A DNA stretch of 64,000 nucleotides from Mariniphaga anaerophila. Lineage in GTDB: Bacteria > Bacteroidota > Bacteroidia > Bacteroidales > Prolixibacteraceae. This document shows positions 1 through 8,734 of the stretch, piece after piece (position 1 is the first letter of the stretch; every line of letters begins with the position of its first letter). The translations under genes were made by a program, and so were the position numbers. The notes beneath the pieces were generated by a model, which worked only from the letters and a program-made list of their open reading frames with translations, was not told the origin of the DNA and did no database searches. The stretch lies in NCBI RefSeq assembly GCF_900129025.1, contig NZ_FQUM01000007.1:135555-199554 (forward strand), given 5' to 3'.

Positions 1-630
1 GAAGGAGGAATGGTAACCGAAACATTTATGTTAACCGTTAACCCGGTAAATGATGCTCCGTACCTAGTAACTGCCATTGACGACCAAATGGTGAATGCTT
101 CTTATGTATTGAAAGTGGAAGTAAGCTCGGAGTTGGGCGTTCTTTTTGATGATATAGACGGAGACGAGCTGACCATCAGTGCCATGCTCGAAAATGGAGA
201 CCCGCTTCCAGAGTGGGCAGAAATGGTTGATGACACATTGGTTTTCAGTCCGATGATAGAAGACATGGGGTGTATTGATGTTGTAGTAAAAGCAACTGAT
301 ACAGAAGGCGCTTTTGCAACCGACACGTTCCGGTTGTGTGTTGAAGGTTACCCGGTAAGTGCAGAAGACATTTCCGCAGAAACGTTCAGCGTGAATTTGT
401 ATCCGAATCCTGCCCGCAATAACGTTAACCTCGAAATTAAAAGTTCAGGTTATGGTCCGGTAGATGTATCGGTTTACACCATAACAGGGAAAGAAGTGCT
501 TCGCAGGAACTTTGGCAACAGCAGCCTTGTTACGTTCAGCATGGAGGAACAAGTATCAGGAGTATATTTTGTTAAGCTGCAAAAAGACGGACAGATAGCC
601 GTTAAAAAACTGGTACTGGAGAGTAAATGA
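1..630 (+). CDS. C-terminal part of a T9SS-secreted protein (partial at the left edge)
   Basis: The frame is already open at base 1, so the start lies outside the window; the visible part is about 209 residues. It holds a cadherin-like/Ig-like domain with acidic DxDGD-type turns (roughly residues 15-115), then a type IX secretion C-terminal sorting domain of about 75 residues with the usual YPNP motif, a V.VY...G motif and a closing GVYFVKL...KKLVLE strand. Such domains direct passage of the outer membrane through the T9SS and are normally cleaved or attached to the cell surface. The substrate cannot be told, as the functional part is upstream. A hairpin terminator follows 27 bases after the stop. 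Confidence 0.85.
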   Translation, partial: EGGMVTETFMLTVNPVNDAPYLVTAIDDQMVNASYVLKVEVSSELGVLFDDIDGDELTISAMLENGDPLPEWAEMVDDTLVFSPMIEDMGCIDVVVKATDTEGAFATDTFRLCVEGYPVSAEDISAETFSVNLYPNPARNNVNLEIKSSGYGPVDVSVYTITGKEVLRRNFGNSSLVTFSMEEQVSGVYFVKLQKDGQIAVKKLVLESK

Positions 631-656
631 TAGTGGTATTTTTGAGTAAAACAGAA

Positions 657-689
657 AAGGTTGCTTCTTTGTTGGAAGCAGCCTTTTTT
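657..689 (+). terminator. Intrinsic terminator after the first secreted-protein gene
   Basis: An 11-bp stem (one G-T wobble) with a 7-nt loop is followed by six T residues. It lies 27 nt after the stop of the upstream gene and separates it from the next one. Confidence 0.85.
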
Positions 690-757
690 ACGTTTAGGGT
701 ACCGGTTTTTGTATAATTCCCTGATTTTTAAAGGTGCATAAAACTTGTCGCATTGTT

Positions 758-772
758 TTGTATATTGAACTC
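758..772 (+). promoter_or_regulatory. 15-bp element shared with the next gene's upstream region
   Basis: TTGTATATTGAACTC occurs here, about 105 bp before the start at 878, and again exactly at 2289-2303. It contains TATATTGA, close to the Bacteroidota -7 element TAnnTTTG. A promoter or common operator is inferred. Confidence 0.4.
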
Positions 773-877
773 GTTTTGCATTTGTGAAAATTGTTTTATA
801 AAAGGAGTACAAACTTGAGAGCAGATTTAAAAATAGGGCAATGTCAAATTGAAAAGGTTCTGTCAAACCCAATTAAA

Positions 878-2185
878 ATGAAGGGAACGGTTTGCGTTTT
901 TCTGCTTTTCGTTGTTTTGTTCTTTAGTAAAATTACCATGGCTCAGGTGCATTTTAATCCTGTGTATGGGCATTTTACGCCTCCGGGATTTATGAATATC
1001 AATTTGATTGAGGCAAAAGTAAATGGCATAGATTTAAATGAAGGGGATGAAGTTGGTATTTTTGAAGACGAAGTTTGTGTTGGGTTTTTGGTTCTTTCCG
1101 ATGAACTTGGTGAATTCGATGATTTACTGGTTGCCCCCGGAGTTGCAGGAATCAACGATCCGGACACCGAAAAAACAGACGGGTTTTCCAATGGACGGAT
1201 TATTTCATATAAATTCTGGGATGCTTCCGAAAATGAAGAAATTCATTCTGTTGCTCCTGTTTATTATCATGTAATGAGCGGTAGTATTCTTGCAAACACG
1301 CCGACTTTTTCGGAGAATGCCTCGGCTTTTGTCAGCCTTACCGGTGTTCACAATTACACACCGGTAGCCAATGCCGGAGATGATTTTGAAGTTGCAGAAG
1401 GTGAAGCGGCCCGCTTAAATGGAACAAAATCTTCTGATTACGAAAACGATTTTTTAACGTTTAACTGGACTGCTCCGGACGGAATAATTCTGGACGATGT
1501 TAGCTCTGAAACACCCGCTTTTGTGGCTCCCGAAGTACAGGAGAACACCAACTTTAAATTTGTGTTGACGGTAAACGATGGTGAATCTGATTCAAGGCCC
1601 GACACTGTTGAAGTAACGGTATTGCATATAAACAAAACTCCTGTTTTTAATACGATTGAAAATGTTACTGCCAATATTGGCTACGGATTCTCCGTAGATA
1701 TTTCGGTAACTGACCCGGATGAGCTGGATGAGATTTCAATTTTTGCCGACGACTTGCCTCACTGGCTGAATCTGGTAGACAATGGAGATGGTACGGCAGT
1801 GTTGAAATCTGACTCCATTCCAAAACTGGAAAGCCTGTTGGGCGAACACAGTGTTGTGCTGAAAGCAAGCGATGGACACGAAACTGTTGATCTATTGTAC
1901 TCTTTTGTGGTTAGCGTTGATGTTGGCATCACAAGTTTAGACGACGAGGTTTTGAGTATTTATCCGAACGTGACTGATAAACTGGTGAATATTCAGCTTA
2001 AATCATTCCCTGAAAACGGCGCAAATGTAGGCGTTTACAATCAGCTTGGGCAAATGGTTTTATCCAGACAAATTAAAGCGCAAAAAACGCAGCTTGATCT
2101 TTCCGGCAATCCGGCGGGCGTTTATCTTGTCAGGGTTTCTTTTTCGAGCTTTCAGTATGCCGGCAAAATCATTTTGCTGCAGTAG
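878..2185 (+). CDS. Modular T9SS-secreted protein: GDE-IFDG module, PKD-like and cadherin-like domains
   Basis: The protein has 435 residues from the ATG at 878, chosen because it begins a clear signal peptide ending in MAQ; an upstream in-frame ATG at 791 would add 29 residues that look non-coding. After the signal come a module of about 125 residues with GDEVGIFEDEVCVG and a KFW motif, a PKD/REJ-like beta domain beginning ANAGDD, a cadherin-like domain with DPDELDE, and a T9SS type A sorting domain (YPN, GVYLVRV). No catalytic domain is visible, so a surface adhesive or binding role is inferred. The first module recurs in the LRR protein at 5213-8179. Confidence 0.88.
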   Translation: MKGTVCVFLLFVVLFFSKITMAQVHFNPVYGHFTPPGFMNINLIEAKVNGIDLNEGDEVGIFEDEVCVGFLVLSDELGEFDDLLVAPGVAGINDPDTEKTDGFSNGRIISYKFWDASENEEIHSVAPVYYHVMSGSILANTPTFSENASAFVSLTGVHNYTPVANAGDDFEVAEGEAARLNGTKSSDYENDFLTFNWTAPDGIILDDVSSETPAFVAPEVQENTNFKFVLTVNDGESDSRPDTVEVTVLHINKTPVFNTIENVTANIGYGFSVDISVTDPDELDEISIFADDLPHWLNLVDNGDGTAVLKSDSIPKLESLLGEHSVVLKASDGHETVDLLYSFVVSVDVGITSLDDEVLSIYPNVTDKLVNIQLKSFPENGANVGVYNQLGQMVLSRQIKAQKTQLDLSGNPAGVYLVRVSFSSFQYAGKIILLQ

Positions 2186-2288
2186 GATGTCACTTTTTTG
2201 TTGAGAATGATTGCGTGTGATGCGCTGTTTTTGAATGTGGGAAATGAAATAATTGCAGATGATGCGTTTTTTGTTCAGGGTTAAAGAC

Positions 2289-2303
2289 TTGTATATTGAA
2301 CTC
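2289..2303 (+). promoter_or_regulatory. Second copy of the 15-bp upstream element
   Basis: This is identical to 758-772 and ends 20 bp before the ATG at 2324. A TTTTTTG run lies about 20 bp upstream in the place expected for a -33 element, so a promoter is plausible here. Confidence 0.45.
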
Positions 2304-2323
2304 AAATTGGAGCATTTTGAAAG

Positions 2324-4852
2324 ATGAATAGACAAACTATAATAGGGAAGACCGGCTTTTTTGTTGCAATATTATTATCTGCATTGAGCTTTGCTTCTGC
2401 CCAAAATATCATTAAAAATTCGGGGTTTGAATCTGGTGATATTGTACCGTATTGGTCGGTTTGGCCTGAAAATAACGGCATTTATGTATCTATTGATTCT
2501 GAAGTCTCTTTGTCCGGTTCATTTTCTGCAAGGCTTGCCAATAACGAAGTGTATTTATACCAGCGTGTTGTTTTGGAGCCAAACACAAAATATACTTTAA
2601 AGGCGTCTGTGAAATCAGAATTGGGTGATGTTATTTATCTGGGAGTAAATAACCATGGAAATGAACCTTCGAACATAATTTTTCAACATACAGAATTTAA
2701 AACTGATAGTTTGATTTTTACTACCGGAGAAAACCCCGACAATGACGCCAATATATACGTCTGGAAAGTCGATGGGACAGGAAAAGCTTGGGTTGATGAT
2801 GTTTCGTTGATTGCAGATAAAACCGGGCAGGCTCCCGATGAGCCGGGAGGGTTAGGAACTTATTACGTAAGTAGTTCGGGAAACGATAATAATGCCGGTA
2901 CTTCGCCATCAGATGCCTGGCAAACTATTGAAAAGGTAAATCGTATGATTTTTCAGCCGGGCGATCAGGTTCTTTTCGAAGGAGGCGAGGCTTTTTACGG
3001 GTGCATTCGTTTGAATGAGTTTGATTCTGGGGTAGTTCCAAACTATGTTTCTTTTGGCTCTTACGGTGCCGGACGAGCTACTATTAATGCAGGAGCTGGT
3101 TCCGGGCTGGTAGCTTCTGATTGTCAGTTTCTGAAAATAAGTAATTTGAATTTTGTTGGCGACGGACGTAAAACCGGAAATTCAGGCAACGGTATTAATT
3201 TGAATTACTGCTCAAATGTTTTGGTTGACAGCGTTGAAGTCAGTGGTTTTCAGCATGCCGGTGTCGTTGTAAAAAACACCGGAAATAATTTTCGGATTAC
3301 TAATATTTATGCTCACGAAAATGGTTATGCCGGAATTTATTTCTCGGGAAACTATAAAAATTCGCTTTCTGATATCTATATCGGGCACTGCATCGCAGAT
3401 AATAATCCGGGCGACCCAACTGTGTTGGACAACCACAGCGGTAATGGAATTTTTGTGTACCTGGCAAGCAGCATTCTTATTGAATATTGCAAGGCATCAA
3501 ATAATGGTTGGGATATGCCCCGAACCGGGAATGGGCCGGGCGGAATCTGGGTAGCTGAAGTTGATAGTGCGATCATTCAGCATTGTATTTCGCACAGTAA
3601 TAAAACCTCGGATGGTGGGCAGGACGGGCTTGGATTTGACCTGGACGGAGGAACAACAAATTCTGTTATTCAGTACTGTTTGTCGTACAACAATGAAGGG
3701 GCAGGCTACGGCCTTTTTCAATACGATGGCGCTTCGCAATGGAAAAACAATACGGTAAGGTATTGCATAAGTGAAAATGACGGGAATGTGTCGGCGAGAG
3801 GAGCTGCGGTGTTCTGGAATGGAGCCGGCGATTCCGATCAGTTTCAGGGACTCCATTTTTATAATAATGTGATATACAACTCAGCGGGGCCCGCTTTGGC
3901 GTTTTTAGATCATTTGAATGACAACTTCCGTTTTTACAACAATATTTTCGTTTCGGAACAAAGTAGCGTGTATAATGGAATTAACAATGAACGATTTGCG
4001 GGAAACTGCTGGTATTCGTTTAATAACTCGTTTTATCTCGATTCAGAAGTCGGTTTTTTAGAGTGGGCGCAATCCAATAATCAGGAAATGGTAGAAAATG
4101 AAATTGTTGGGATGTATGAAAACCCTGAATTTATAAACCCGGGCAATTCCGTTTTGGAAGACCCGGCTCAATTGGGAAAGAGCGAAGATTATACTCTAGC
4201 ACCCGGCTCGCCGGTGATAAATGCAGGCCTCGATCTTAGCGCTTTTGGGGGTGTTAATCCGGGCAAACAGGATTTTTCCGGCTACCCGTTAACGCAGGTG
4301 ACGAAGTTTGATATGGGAGCATTCGAACATCAGCAGAAACAGAAAATAGTTTTGACTCCGGGCTGGAATTTTATTTCAATAAGGGTTTTGCCTGCAAATC
4401 CCGATTTGATGGATATATTTCAGCCGCTTATCAAATCAGGAAATCTGGTTAAAATTATGGATGAGAACGGATACTCCGTTGAAAATTATGGGTTTGTTGG
4501 AGAATGGATGAATTTTATTGGTGATTTGGATCGAATGAACGGTTATAGGGTGAATGTGGTATCTGCCGACACGCTGGAAGTGACAGGCATTGCAATTGAT
4601 TTTCCGATTGAAATATCGCTTTCTCCCGGGTGGAACATTATTCCCTGGCCTGCGGAGGAGGAACAGAATGCACTTGCTGTTTTGCAACCACTAATTGACG
4701 AAGGCTGTTTTGTGAAAGTAGTGGATGAAAACGGAAGCACCATTGAAAAGGCTGTTTTGGAACCGGGGTGGGAGAACAGCATCGGGAATTTCAAGCCGGG
4801 TAAAGGGTACTTGGTAAAAGTGAATTCTGCGTGTCGCCTAATTCTAAACTGA
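2324..4852 (+). CDS. Secreted right-handed beta-helix protein with N-terminal CBM-like domain and C-terminal GWN modules
   Basis: The protein has 842 residues and a signal peptide ending ASAQ. Residues about 27-165 resemble a carbohydrate-binding jelly-roll (NSGFE.G start, W.DDVSL end). Residues about 175-660 are a parallel beta-helix of the pectate-lyase/DUF1565 type, starting with YYVSSSGND and rich in short N/G/S turns. Residues about 673-842 are two copies of a roughly 80-residue module: PGWN-I, LQPLI, VK-DENG, W.N.IGN, GKGY-VKV. The same pair occurs in the LRR protein downstream. No T9SS domain ends the protein, unlike its neighbours. Polysaccharide binding or lyase activity is likely; no substrate can be assigned. 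Confidence 0.85.
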   Translation: MNRQTIIGKTGFFVAILLSALSFASAQNIIKNSGFESGDIVPYWSVWPENNGIYVSIDSEVSLSGSFSARLANNEVYLYQRVVLEPNTKYTLKASVKSELGDVIYLGVNNHGNEPSNIIFQHTEFKTDSLIFTTGENPDNDANIYVWKVDGTGKAWVDDVSLIADKTGQAPDEPGGLGTYYVSSSGNDNNAGTSPSDAWQTIEKVNRMIFQPGDQVLFEGGEAFYGCIRLNEFDSGVVPNYVSFGSYGAGRATINAGAGSGLVASDCQFLKISNLNFVGDGRKTGNSGNGINLNYCSNVLVDSVEVSGFQHAGVVVKNTGNNFRITNIYAHENGYAGIYFSGNYKNSLSDIYIGHCIADNNPGDPTVLDNHSGNGIFVYLASSILIEYCKASNNGWDMPRTGNGPGGIWVAEVDSAIIQHCISHSNKTSDGGQDGLGFDLDGGTTNSVIQYCLSYNNEGAGYGLFQYDGASQWKNNTVRYCISENDGNVSARGAAVFWNGAGDSDQFQGLHFYNNVIYNSAGPALAFLDHLNDNFRFYNNIFVSEQSSVYNGINNERFAGNCWYSFNNSFYLDSEVGFLEWAQSNNQEMVENEIVGMYENPEFINPGNSVLEDPAQLGKSEDYTLAPGSPVINAGLDLSAFGGVNPGKQDFSGYPLTQVTKFDMGAFEHQQKQKIVLTPGWNFISIRVLPANPDLMDIFQPLIKSGNLVKIMDENGYSVENYGFVGEWMNFIGDLDRMNGYRVNVVSADTLEVTGIAIDFPIEISLSPGWNIIPWPAEEEQNALAVLQPLIDEGCFVKVVDENGSTIEKAVLEPGWENSIGNFKPGKGYLVKVNSACRLILN

Positions 4853-5212
4853 AATTGACATAGAATTTCTGGCTGAAATGGGAAAATAGTCCCAGAATGA
4901 AATGAATTGGATTTTTTGGAAAATAAAGAATTGACTGTTTTTAGGGTGTTTTGCTTGTGGTATGTTAATTGTCGCCTTCTTTTTGAAAAAATATGATATT
5001 TTTATAGTTGTAAAATATCAGTTTGATTTTTTGCCGGGTTGACGATAAATCAATCTTTTTGATTGGGGATACAGAAGAAAAAGAGTAATAGATGGTTTAA
5101 TGTATTATTTTGAGGGCTACAAAATAAAGTGACTAAGACAGATTTTGCTCAGTATTGAATGTCTGAAAGCGACTTTATATTACGCCGCTGAAAAACAAAT
5201 AATTTTAATCAA
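4853..5212. other. 360-bp AT-rich intergenic region with an inverted repeat
   Basis: No ORF or RNA gene is seen. A perfect 9-bp inverted repeat (4994-5002 with 5012-5020, loop 9 nt) followed by a T-rich stretch may act as a weak terminator for the upstream gene or as an operator for the downstream one. Confidence 0.45.
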
Positions 5213-8179
5213 ATGAAAAGAGATCGGACGCTTGTGAAATTTATCCCATATTTATTTGTGCTGCTATTTGTTTGGTTGGCAGACATAGATTCAAATGCAC
5301 AGCCGGAAAAAACTACCGGTTTAAATTCAAAAGATGAAGTTCTCTCGAAGGTTGCAAAAGAGGTGACCCTTCAGATAGAAAGGGAGCGACTTGCGCTGCA
5401 TGAGTCGGAAAACTCAAAACCGTTAGTTGAAAAGTCTTCGGTGATAAATGACTTTCCGGTGAAAACAGCAATCAGTGAATCAGATTCGATGGTGCTGGTG
5501 CGCTTTTTTAACCAAACCGGCGGGGCTAATTGGACAAACAATACGAATTGGCTTGCAGGCCCTGTCAATACATGGTACGGAATAGAAATCGAATCCGATT
5601 TTGTAACTGAAATTAGGTTGAAAAACAACAATCTGGAGGGGACAATTCCTCCGGAACTTGGGCAGTTGACCTCCTTGAAACATCTGGATTTGGATACCAA
5701 TAAATTGCAGGGAGCAATTCCAGTGGAACTGGGCCAATTAACAGAACTGGAGTTTTTGTATTTGAATGGTAACAAATTGACCGGAACTATTCCTGCCGAA
5801 TTATTGCAGCTGGTAAATCTTGAACTATTGTATTTGAGCGACAATCAGCTTTCCGGAGATATTCCCGAAGGATTTGAACAGATTGCCGGGCTCCGGTGGC
5901 TCGATTTGAGCCACAATCAGTTTTCCGGTTCAATTCCTGTTGAATTTGGGCAATTTGCTTCTCTGCTGTTTTTGGATCTGGGACAGAATCAGTTTACGGA
6001 TACCATCCCGGCGTCGTTTGGGCAGTTGGCAAATCTGAGGTGGTTGGTTTTAAGCGATAATCAGTTGGATGGGGAAATTCCGGTAGAGTTGGCCGCTCTT
6101 TCCAGTCTTGAGCAATTGTATCTTGAAGGAAATCAGTTTAGTGGAGGTGTTCCTGCGGAGTTGGGACAGCTAACGAATCTTCTTTGGTTGAATTTGGGAC
6201 AGAATCAGTTGATCGGATCTGTCCCTGTGGAGCTAGGGCAACTGTCCGATCTTCGTTTGCTCTACTTGGATGGGAACCAGTTGGATGGAGGAATCCCTGT
6301 TGAGCTTGAACATCTGACTGATTTAAGATGGGTTAATTTGAGTGAAAACCAATTAAGCGGCAGTATTCCCGACGAAATATGGCAACTGGCTAACCTGGAT
6401 TTGCTTTTTCTGGATTCGAATCAATTGACGGGAAATATTTCTACACAGTTGGGGCAGTTGGCCGGTGTTGAGTGGTTGGATTTTGGACAAAACGAATTAA
6501 CAGGCGCAGTTCCGAAAGAGATTAGTCAGTTGGCAGATCTGCAGATATTTAATGTAAAGTCAAATCGACTGGATTCTCTGCCTGAAATTGTTGCGCCGGA
6601 AAGCCTGGCATATTTCGATGTGTCAGATAATCAACTTGGGTTTGACGATCTGGAACACAATATAGATTTGGAATCAGCGCTGGATTTCTTTTATTCTCCG
6701 CAGGACAGCATAGGAACAACCCGGGTGTTTTTGGAAAAAGCGGGGGACAGTTTCAGCTTTTTGCTGGAGGTCGGTGGAGAACAAAATGTGTATCAATGGT
6801 ACCGAAATGGAGTGCTTCTGGAATCGCAAACCTCGTCAACGTTGGCATTCGATAATCTTGCTCCCGGAAATTCGGGGAAATATTATTGCGTGGTAACCAA
6901 CACGCTTGTTCCTAATTTGGTTTTAACAAGCAGATTGGTAACCTTAAAAATTGAACAGTGCCAGGAGTTGGTGTTTGATGAAGGGTGGCACATTATTTCG
7001 GTTCCGGTATTGCCGGAGCAGGCAGATGCCGAATTCCTTTTTCAGTCGATGATCGACAAATCAACATTGTTATCTGTTCTGGATGAAGATGGAAATGTGC
7101 TTGAAGAAGGCGAATCCTCGGAGATTTGGCAGAATGATATTGGCGATATTACTCCCGGTAAAGGATATAAATTGAGAGCCGGCGATAAAGATACCGTTGA
7201 AATTTGTGGGGTGGTGTTGGATTATCCGTTTTCAATTCCGTTGAAGGCCGGGTGGAATATTATTGGATTTCCACACACGTCGCCTGCTAATTCAGATGAG
7301 GTGATTCAATCACTGGTTGACAAGGGTACTCTGGAAAAAGTGCAGGATGAAAGAGGAAATGCAATAGAAGACTGGGGTGAGTCTGGTGGTTGGAAAAACT
7401 TTGTTGGTAATTTTGTCCCGGGCAAAGGTTACAAAGTGAAGCTCACTGTTGCCGATACCATTTATATTAACGAAGTTTATCAGGCATCCGATGTCCAGTC
7501 AATTGCTTCGCCAGTACATTTTCAGCCGTCTTTTACCGGCAATGGCGTTGATCATATGAATATTAACATTACCAATTTGTCGTCCGCTTTTTTTAGCCCC
7601 GGTGATGAGTTGGCGGTTTTTGACGGCGACTTTTGTGTTGGCGCAGTTGTATTGACCGAGTTTCAGATTGAAGAACAAGCTGTTTCAATTGCCGCTTCTG
7701 CTGCTGGTGCTTTTGGAATGAGCGGATTCACAGAGGGAAATACCATTATGTTGAAGTTCTGGAGCGCTGAAAATGATCAGGAAATGGTGTTGACTCCTGA
7801 ATTAATGGACGGGACACTCACTTTTCTTAAAAATGAATCGGCATTTCTCAGCCTGGCTGAATATACTGCTGCCGGCATAGTGGATGAGTTTCCGGGAAGC
7901 CGGGCGTCAATCAGTTGCTATCCCAATCCTTTCAGCAGTGAGGTTACCATCGAAATAGTGCAATCCGAAGCAGACAATGTTCAACTTGAAATATTCAATC
8001 ATCTTGGACAGCGGGTGAAAACTCTTTCTAGCAGAGTTCGTTTGCCGGCAGGTGTTCACAGGTTTGTCTGGGACGGAAAAAGCTCAGGTGGCCAGATGGT
8101 TGCTCCGGGTGTTTATTATGTGAATATGGTGACGAACAACGTTCAAAAGCAGAAGAAGATACTGCTGTCTGGTTTCTGA
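5213..8179 (+). CDS. Giant modular T9SS-secreted leucine-rich-repeat protein
   Basis: The protein has 988 residues with a signal peptide ending SNAQ. Residues about 92-132 form a plant-type LRR cap (W.N...W). About 13 regular 24-residue LRRs follow from residue 134 (pattern L-L--NQL-G-IP-EL-QL--L), then two degenerate ones. Next come an Ig-like domain (QWYRNG, about 530-580), two GWN modules (about 585-745), a GDE-IFDG-CVG module (about 755-865) and a T9SS type A/FlgD-like sorting domain (YPNPF, PGVYYV). The GWN modules match those of the upstream beta-helix protein and the GDE module matches the protein at 878. A surface adhesin or binding protein is inferred. Confidence 0.9.
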   Translation: MKRDRTLVKFIPYLFVLLFVWLADIDSNAQPEKTTGLNSKDEVLSKVAKEVTLQIERERLALHESENSKPLVEKSSVINDFPVKTAISESDSMVLVRFFNQTGGANWTNNTNWLAGPVNTWYGIEIESDFVTEIRLKNNNLEGTIPPELGQLTSLKHLDLDTNKLQGAIPVELGQLTELEFLYLNGNKLTGTIPAELLQLVNLELLYLSDNQLSGDIPEGFEQIAGLRWLDLSHNQFSGSIPVEFGQFASLLFLDLGQNQFTDTIPASFGQLANLRWLVLSDNQLDGEIPVELAALSSLEQLYLEGNQFSGGVPAELGQLTNLLWLNLGQNQLIGSVPVELGQLSDLRLLYLDGNQLDGGIPVELEHLTDLRWVNLSENQLSGSIPDEIWQLANLDLLFLDSNQLTGNISTQLGQLAGVEWLDFGQNELTGAVPKEISQLADLQIFNVKSNRLDSLPEIVAPESLAYFDVSDNQLGFDDLEHNIDLESALDFFYSPQDSIGTTRVFLEKAGDSFSFLLEVGGEQNVYQWYRNGVLLESQTSSTLAFDNLAPGNSGKYYCVVTNTLVPNLVLTSRLVTLKIEQCQELVFDEGWHIISVPVLPEQADAEFLFQSMIDKSTLLSVLDEDGNVLEEGESSEIWQNDIGDITPGKGYKLRAGDKDTVEICGVVLDYPFSIPLKAGWNIIGFPHTSPANSDEVIQSLVDKGTLEKVQDERGNAIEDWGESGGWKNFVGNFVPGKGYKVKLTVADTIYINEVYQASDVQSIASPVHFQPSFTGNGVDHMNINITNLSSAFFSPGDELAVFDGDFCVGAVVLTEFQIEEQAVSIAASAAGAFGMSGFTEGNTIMLKFWSAENDQEMVLTPELMDGTLTFLKNESAFLSLAEYTAAGIVDEFPGSRASISCYPNPFSSEVTIEIVQSEADNVQLEIFNHLGQRVKTLSSRVRLPAGVHRFVWDGKSSGGQMVAPGVYYVNMVTNNVQKQKKILLSGF
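5612..6680 (+). repeat. Tandem LRR-coding repeat, about 72-bp units
   Basis: About thirteen 24-codon units plus two irregular ones lie inside the LRR gene. Units share ELGQL and NQL-G-IP at nearly every turn, and codon use varies between units, so the array is diverged rather than freshly expanded. Confidence 0.85.
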
Positions 8180-8189
8180 AAAAAGGGCT

Positions 8190-8690
8190 TTATTCGTTTG
8201 CACGGTTAAAAACAAAAGTGCCTTCAGTGTTCGTTACGCTTTTGTCGCCATCGAGATCCAACTGAAGGATTAACTGATTGTTGTATTCTGTGTGAATTCC
8301 AATAAAAGAAGGATGAATATTCAGGTGGTCCAAAATGATGGATGCAAAATTATTGTCTGCGTCGTTGAAGTATGTTAGTTGACCGTTTTTGTCCACAACT
8401 CCTATTTTGGCAATCTTTGCTTCAAGGGTGTTGTCAATTGTGAGAAATGTGCCGATAAATTCACTAACAGGAATGTTAGATTCGTTTTGCTGAATGCAGA
8501 TTGTTGACTTAAAGGTGTTTGTGCTGATTTCGAGCGTTTGAGAAAACTCAGTATCATTTTCTTCGTTTAGCCAGCTTCTTTCCCATGAGCCAATGTACAA
8601 AGGAGTTGGTTTTTCGTCTTCCCGGCAGGACCATGAGACGAGTATTAACAGAACAAACAGAGCTGTTTTTACTGAACTTGTAGTTTGCAT
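8190..8690 (-). CDS. Small hypothetical lipoprotein
   Basis: The protein has 166 residues with an N-terminal hydrophobic segment and a Cys at about 22 (SWSC) followed by acidic residues, which suggests a surface-routed lipoprotein although the lipobox is not classical. The body is rich in short beta-type stretches (GSWERSW, LEIS, QLILQLDLDGDKS), reminiscent of small lipocalin-like folds. I do not recognise the family. It converges on the LRR gene with only 10 bp between stops. Confidence 0.75.
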   Translation of the reverse strand: MQTTSSVKTALFVLLILVSWSCREDEKPTPLYIGSWERSWLNEENDTEFSQTLEISTNTFKSTICIQQNESNIPVSEFIGTFLTIDNTLEAKIAKIGVVDKNGQLTYFNDADNNFASIILDHLNIHPSFIGIHTEYNNQLILQLDLDGDKSVTNTEGTFVFNRANE

Positions 8691-8734
8691 TTTGAACAGG
8701 TTGGTGTTGTTACGTTCTGATGTTTTTGCGGAGT

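Noticed and set aside
474-872. 132-residue - strand open frame
   Set aside because: It overlaps the T9SS domain of the first gene, the terminator and the next gene's upstream region; no domain or signal seen.
5612-6680. Tandem DNA repeats as a possible mobile or CRISPR-like array
   Set aside because: Units are 72 bp in frame and encode regular LRRs; no spacers or cas genes.
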